The position numbers and the translations under genes are program-made. Below, one piece after another: positions 59,053-64,000 of a stretch of 64,000 nt of DNA (positions are counted from its first letter, which is position 1; the number at the start of each line of letters is the position of its first letter). A model generated the notes under the pieces. It saw nothing but the letters and a program-made list of their open reading frames with translations. It did no database searches and had not been told where the DNA came from. This DNA is from Bathynomus jamesi (Eukaryota > Arthropoda > Malacostraca > Isopoda > Cirolanidae): the NCBI GenBank assembly GCA_023014485.1, contig JAJOZX010005622.1:25001-89000 (forward strand), given 5' to 3'.

Positions 59053-59489
59053 TGACAATAAGAAACCCGGAAATTTGTACGATGGAAATTTATACGCCAG
59101 CATTTGTACGCCAAAACATTTATACGACTGGAAATTTATACGCCAAGCATTTGTACGACGGTAATTTATACGTTATACGCAAGAAATTCATGATCAGTTA
59201 ATAAAATTGAATTTGAAACTAGGTAAGTTAAAATACAAATTATCACAAATTATGAAATTACATATTACAATAATTAAATGCATAATTGAAACTAGATTTC
59301 AGCTTATCAATTTAAGAGAAAATGTAACTAGCGATATACAGAACGAATGTCATTTAAAAAATCGGAGAACAAATCTTGCCAGTTTTTTCTCATTAATCTC
59401 CAGACCTAACCAAACCTAACTAACGTAATCACCTGCACCTATTCAATAACCATTTACCTAGCTGTTAATCTTTTAATGCGCTGTGATAC

Positions 59490-60575
59490 GCTTCTAGGAC
59501 AAAATCCCCCGTGGACAAAATCCCTCGTGGACAAAATCCCCTCGCGGACAAAATCCCCCCGGACACAACCCCCCCGGACACAATCCCCCGCGGACAAAAT
59601 CCCCCTAAGGCTTTATTAAAAAAATAAGAATACGACTGACTTTATTAAAGTTTTAACAAAAATATCACGACTTAACCTAACCAATCGTCAAGGGCGTACA
59701 ATTACCTAACCGGGCAAACAAATAAGAATACGACTGACTTTATTGAAGAAGAAAAATTAAAAACACAAAGTCAAACAAAATTCAAAATTTAAAAAGACAA
59801 ATTAAAAGCAATTCCTTAAGAAAATCAAAAATAGACCTGTTGTTATAGTCTTGTACAATTTTCAAAATGCGAGAAGAAGAAGACTTATACTTCTTCCTTT
59901 GCGGTTCTGTCGGCAAGCCAGCGATAATTTGAGAAATAAATGCCTGTTGGTAGCTTATTTCTTGCCCTAAAACTTTTAAAAATTTCCATATGTTTGGATG
60001 CGAGCATCCTGTTAGAAATGCAAAGCGTCTATGCCAGCCTTCGACAGAGTTATTTGTACGTGGAAGTTCTGTAATTGTTCTTGAGTATATATTCCAAATA
60101 GAAATGCTAAAGTGGGTTCTCTTCGTCCTCGTCGGCATGGCCTTCTAATATAATTATCTTCAAAATAATCGAGAATTGGCAAACCTTTCACTGGTATAAA
60201 ATCGTATAATTGTTCAAAAGCATCAACAAAATCCGTCACACAGTAGTTTTGTTTGACCTTTATTGCTTTTAATAAACTCCATCACTAAGGGTTAAATAAC
60301 TTCCAACACCTCTGGAGATGGAAAATAAACTAAATTTATGTCTAAACTTAAATTTCACGAAGCCTCTTTTCTTATTCTTATTCTTATTCTTATTGTGTTT
60401 TTAATTTTTCTTCTTTAATAAAGTCAGTCGTATTCTTCTTTTTTTAATAAAGCCTTAGGGGGATTTTGTCCGCGGGGGATTGTGTCCGGGGGGGGTTGTG
60501 TCCGGGGGGATTTTGTCCATGGGGGATTTTGTCCGCGAAGGGATTTTGTCCACGGGGGGATTTTGTCCTGATACC
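59490..60575 (-). mobile_element. MULE element nested inside the outer one
   Basis: The termini are arrays of a unit of about 16 bp (GGACAAAATCCCCCG), inverted at the two ends, flanked by a perfect 9-bp duplication CTGTGATAC (59481-59489, 60576-60584). As in the outer element, six unmatched bases separate the duplication from the array. It carries a transposase remnant on the minus strand. Confidence 0.8.
59782..60239 (-). pseudogene. MULE transposase C-terminal remnant
   Basis: Two overlapping frames give one protein trace: FVDAFEQLYDFIP, LPILDYFEDNYI, RPCRRGRREP, then WNIYSRTITELPRTNNSVEG, WHRRFAFLTGCSHPNIWKFL. 'YFEDNYIGRP' and 'RTNN-VEGWHR-F' are the signature end of animal MULE transposases that follow a FLYWCH zinc finger. 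A frameshift lies near 60100. The DDE catalytic core and zinc finger are missing. Confidence 0.8.
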
Positions 60576-60964
60576 CTGTGATACACGATAAAATTTAAAA
60601 TTCTTCAAATTGAAATTATTTTCAAAATATTTAAATGTTTCCTTTTATTTATTTATTTATTTATTTTGCACCTGTGCTTATGTTTATATAAAAAAATGAA
60701 GTCACGGTTACTATCATGGGTATATCATGGGTAGATCGCGTACTTAAGTCAAAAAAGTCCGGGAGAGCGCATACTTAAATTACCGTCGAACAAATGCTTG
60801 GCGTATAAATTTCCAGTCGTATAAATGTTCTGGCGTACAAATGCTGGCGTATAAATTTCCGTCGTACAAATGTTGACGTACAAATTTCCGCACACGTGAC
60901 AATAAAGCTACGAGCTGCAAAACTTGAATGGTTGTATCGCGGGAGGAGGGAATGGTGGTTTGGA

Positions 60965-61015
60965 TAAAGTGGTGACGTACTTCACAGTCGAGTTAAAGCA
61001 ACCTTGAAGGAAGGG
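60965..61015 (-). mobile_element. SINE-2 tail fragment
   Basis: Shares GTGACGTAC, TCGAGTTAAAGCA and TGAAGGAAGG with 56362-56406 in the same orientation. Just outside the outer MULE. Confidence 0.4.
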
Positions 61016-61261
61016 TGTATGTCTGTCCATTGATGAGTTTAATAGAACTTAAATAAAATGAAAGTAAAGTAAGTGATATTTTACTTACAATTTAAAGGAT
61101 TCGTAAAAGATTCGGTTATTTTTACGGAATTAAATCGAGAGAAATTTCTATAAAAGACGCGAGAATTTATCTGTAAATTCGAGGAAAAAGTGTACATTTC
61201 AATTATCTCTGCTGAGGAAAAAATTTGAAGTTCTCACCATTAATATCAGTTATTTATTTTT

Positions 61262-61292
<31 letters not shown>

Positions 61293-61621
61293 GTGGTGAG
61301 ATTAAGTTCGGTTTTTGACATCAGTATTTACACCAGTATAGGTCCTAATGCTTCAGTAAACAACAGTATAGGTCCTAATGCTTCACAGGTTTCCCGATAT
61401 CCCGTTTTCGTGCAGTAACCAATCAGCATGCTGTATTCAGTGGGTGTGACGCTCCTCCACCCGGGCTTGAGACCAAAACCATTAAACTCGGTTCAGTCGT
61501 TGACGAGTAATAACGTTCGCTAACTTTAATAATTGCGTTTATCTCAAAACTTGATTTTCGGGTGTACGCCCTTTCTATTCTATACTCCTCATACTGTATG
61601 TCGAACTGCTAAAAAACTAAA
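61016..61621. other. Unassigned DNA with a short direct repeat
   Basis: (TTA)n at 61262-61290. CAGTATAGGTCCTAATGCTT occurs twice (about 61334 and 61363). No gene. Confidence 0.5.
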
Positions 61622-61629
61622 AAAGATTT

Positions 61630-62129
61630 GGAGCAAGTGTAGTTTACGTCCCCCTGACGCAAAAGAGAAAACAAACTACACTAGGTCCAAGTTGGGGAAC
61701 GTAAACTACACTAGGATCTTTAGGAAACATCTTTTAAATGAATCCATCAAATAAAACGTTAAAACTAACGAAAATATTACGGCGCACCTAAAGCAAAAGC
61801 ACCCTCTGTGTAATTTCTTTATTTACGGTCAGATTTTTATGACATTTTCAATGTAGAGGTTTTCAACTACTAACTGGGCCTTCAATGTTATTCCGACTTC
61901 CACCATTGAAGGCCCGGTTAGGTCAACTGTATGCCCTTGACAAATGGTTAGGTTAAGTCGTGTTATTTTCGTTAGTTTTAACGTTTTATTTGATTAGGTA
62001 TACGCGGACAAAGTTGGGGAACGCAAACTACACTAGGATAATGTAGGGGAACGTAAACTACACTAGGATGATGTAGGGGAAAGTAAACTACACTAGGCAC
62101 CACAGGAGGACGTAAACTACACTTGCTCC
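61630..62129. mobile_element. Non-autonomous TIR element with GTAAACTACACTAGG array
   Basis: 22-bp perfect TIRs beginning GGAGCAAGTGTAGTTTACG, flanked by an 8-bp duplication AAAGATTT (61622-61629, 62130-62137). Six or so copies of GTAAACTACACTAGG sit just inside the ends. The 8-bp duplication and array-type ends fit a MULE derivative; hAT is possible. A palindromic MITE is nested inside. Confidence 0.7.
61746..61994. mobile_element. Palindromic MITE nested in the previous element
   Basis: TIRs of about 32 bp starting ATCAAATAAAACGTTAAAAC. It contains a further hairpin (GGGCCTTCAATG...CATTGAAGGCCC, about 61879-61915) and, on the minus strand, the module CACGACTTAACCTAACC that also occurs at 59670 and 62460. 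Confidence 0.7.
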
Positions 62130-62339
62130 AAAGATTTAATAAGCAAATTTCAACTGTAAAAATTAGTGATACATATTCAAGTTTTTTATCCAGGTAATTT
62201 ACGCTTCATTGTCCCATTTCTGTATATTTTGAAGTATTTAATGCATTACACATTTTACATTAGTTAAAAAATTTCGTCAGACATTTCAATAAATCAAATG
62301 AAATGTCTCACAAATTCTCAGAATTTTTTAAGCAATTAA

Positions 62340-62840
62340 AATGACTAATGTGAAGTGTCTAATACATGAAATGTTTAATGAATTTGCCGGATCACCTGAA
62401 GATCCGTCATTTTAGCCTTTTTTAGTTAGCTTTATAAGGCTAACTAACGAAAATATCACGACATAACCTAACCAATCGTTAAGAGCGTACAATTGACCTA
62501 ACGATTGTTTAGACTTTAGGGTAAGTCGTGATATTTTCGTTAGTTAGCCTTACAACTAAAAAAGGCTGGGGTGACGGATCTTCAGGTGATCCGAATTACC
62601 TAACAATGAATGTCTAATGCTTGAAATTTTTAATGAATTATCTAACAATGAATGTCTAATGCATGAAATGTTTAATGAATTGCCTAAAATGAATGTCTAA
62701 TGCATGAAATGTTTAATGAATTGCCTAACAATGAATGTCTAATGTATGAAATGTTTAATGAATTGCCTAACAGTGAATGTCTAATGCATGAAATGTTTAA
62801 TGAATTGCCTAACAATGAATGTCTAATGCATGAAATTTTA
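62340..62840. repeat. 42-bp tandem repeat, about seven units, interrupted by the MITE
   Basis: Unit CTAACAATGAATGTCTAATG followed by CATGAAATGTTTAATGAATTG. One unit lies left of the MITE and about six lie at 62601-62840. Units differ by one or two bases. Confidence 0.9.
62388..62593. mobile_element. 206-bp fully palindromic MITE
   Basis: Both ends read CGGATCACCTGAAGATCCG inverted, and homology between arms continues almost to the centre (TTAGTTAGC..., CGAAAATATCACGAC). Inserted in the 42-bp tandem repeat; an imperfect target duplication (AATTTGC/AATTACC) can be seen. Confidence 0.75.
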
Positions 62841-63200
62841 AAGAGTTTAAATTTAAGTTTAAATTTAGATTAATTGTCTAAATAAATTATTTTACTTTTA
62901 AAAACTTTTAACTTTCAAATTATATTAATTTCTTCTTGTAATTGACTCTATATCCTATGAAATAACTTCCTGTAATTTACATTATGAAAGCCATTTATCA
63001 GTTTTAAATACTCAAATTAGTTCTCGTTTAAGTCGCCACTTTTCGAGGGAATACATATCTAGTTCAGCTACTTTTTCCTCAAATATTTTACTTTTCAGTT
63101 CCGTATTTATTTGGGTTGTTCTAGCGCGAACCCTTTCCAACTTATCAATATCTTTTCTCAAGTATAGGCTATCTAACTTAGAGATTGAACATAGGGTAGG
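62841..63200. other. Unassigned AT-rich DNA
   Basis: No gene or repeat recognised. Confidence 0.4.
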
Positions 63201-63202
63201 CT

Positions 63203-63300
63203 AGGGTTGCCAGACGTCCCGCATTCTGCTGGATAGTCCTGCATTTGATCCAAAAACCCCTTTGTATTCTAAATGTCCGGCAAAAAATATTTTTTAAGCA
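63203..63300 (+). mobile_element. Single hAT-like terminus
   Basis: Begins TAGGGTTGCCAGACGTCCCG, similar to the ends of the next element and of hAT-type transposons. No matching opposite end is seen in the window. Confidence 0.4.
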
Positions 63301-63507
63301 AATTTTTTTGTGATGAATTGACTTAGAATTTTCTAGAATTATGTAGGGTCCTGTAGAATTCTGTAGAGTAATGTTGAATGTTCTAGAACATCCTAAAATT
63401 AAATAACGCTTATAAAATGTTATGTTTGGCCACGAGTTGGCAGTTTTTCGGCTGTAGTTATATTGTAAGCTTTGAATTAGTGTAAATCTGCGATTGCTTC
63501 ACCAATT

Positions 63508-63984
63508 TAGGGTTGCCAACCGTCCTTTTTTGAAAAGGACAGTCCTTTTTTGTAGATTTTTGTCCTTGTCCTTTCTTGAGTTCGGAAAGGACGCCATTTG
63601 TCCTTTTCTGATAACAATTTGTTCCAAACAACAGTTTTATAACAAAACTTTTGTTTAAAAGGAAATATTTATAAAGTCTTAAGTCGAGTAACATTTTATA
63701 AATTCATTTCTTCACTTAAATGTTAAAGTTCCGTGTAGCGGAAAAGTATAAATTTAAAAATAAATATTGTTACCATAAATTTTGTCAATGCATGACTCAA
63801 TGGGTCAATATCTGTATATCAATAAAAATATTTACTTTAAGAAAATATGCAATAAAAAAGCATGCAGTATAAATTGTAATAAATTATAAATAAAATTTTA
63901 CTTCTTTCCCTAACCTTGTAGACAGTATATTGGAATTGATGTTCTTGTCCTTTTTTTCAAACTTCATGGAGTTGGCAACCCTAT
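63508..63984. mobile_element. hAT-like MITE
   Basis: Ends TAGGGTTGCCAAC inverted at 63508 and 63984, with subterminal GTCCTTTTTT motifs near both ends (63522-63600 and 63945-63957). No ORF of note. An 8-bp target duplication is not obvious. Confidence 0.6.
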
Positions 63985-64000
63985 GAATCACCATACAACT

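Larger units (their letters stand above)
59062..60896. mobile_element. MULE-like element, outer (interrupted by an inner one)
   Basis: Inverted termini of about 100 bp made of alternating short units (GGAAATTTATACGCC, ATTTGTACGCC and variants), flanked by a perfect 9-bp target duplication TGACAATAA (59053-59061, 60897-60905). A 9-bp duplication and long TIRs are hallmarks of Mutator-like elements. The outermost six bases do not match between ends; the TIR starts just inside. No coding sequence of its own is seen. Confidence 0.75.

Noticed and set aside
59489..59610. GC-rich GGACAAAATCCCCC repeats as a regulatory or G-quadruplex island
   Set aside because: The inverted partner at 60460-60570 and the 9-bp duplication show that they are transposon termini; a structural role is not excluded but not needed.

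Overview
Animal nuclear DNA, AT-rich and crowded with repeats, with no prokaryotic gene organisation. Secreted tachylectin-5/techylectin-like fibrinogen-domain (FReD) lectins, abundant Penelope-like elements (PLEs), Tc1/mariner, pogo/Tigger, hAT and Mutator-type (MULE) DNA transposons, non-LTR retrotransposons and TTAGG-type (TAACC) runs point to an arthropod. A chelicerate (spider, horseshoe crab or relative) is the best guess, because tachylectin-5-type lectin expansions are best known there. The species cannot be fixed from sequence alone.

The only genes that look like host genes are a family of seven FReD lectin loci: a decayed N-terminal stub (1850-2148, -); full-length but frameshifted copies at 8171-9084 (+), 11693-12606 (+) and 35127-36033 (+); and three intact single-exon genes at 20637-21554, 41306-42220 and 52162-53079 (all -). 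Each full-length copy has a signal peptide, a short N-terminal region with two cysteines, and a fibrinogen C-terminal domain. A TATA box lies about 70-80 bp before the start, and the five close paralogues share an upstream GGGATTTC motif. The three intact copies are all on the minus strand and the three frameshifted ones all on the plus strand.

Layout. 1-1.7 kb: GC-richer LINE relic. 1.8-9.4 kb and 29.2-36.3 kb: a direct segmental duplication of about 7 kb (pogo-type relic, pogo MITE, mariner, FReD gene). 9.5-16 kb: a divergent FReD gene, PLE fragments, a 72-bp mini-MITE, a 390-bp microsatellite palindrome and a 5S rRNA-like relic. 16.5-22.2 kb and 47.5-53.8 kb: a second direct duplication (PLE relic, unknown repeat, hAT MITE, FReD gene), distinguished by later insertions. 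22.2-29.1 kb: a LINE with a tandem truncated copy, mariner, a pogo remnant and a fold-back element. 36.4-41 kb: a tRNA-derived SINE array and a PLE inverted dimer with a long intact RT + GIY-YIG ORF. 41-47.4 kb: FReD, LINE, mariner, pogo MITE, PLE relics. 50.7-51.8 kb: a PLE palindrome. 55.4-64 kb: no lectin; a SINE, nested MULEs whose termini are short tandem arrays, palindromic MITEs, a 42-bp tandem repeat and a hAT-like element.

The lectin copies travel in a recurring package, [pogo MITE]-[mariner]-[about 0.9 kb spacer]-[promoter]-[FReD]-[(TA)n], in both orientations. This suggests the immune-lectin cluster grew by segmental duplication of a transposon-loaded unit. Most large inverted structures are bounded by (TA)n tracts.
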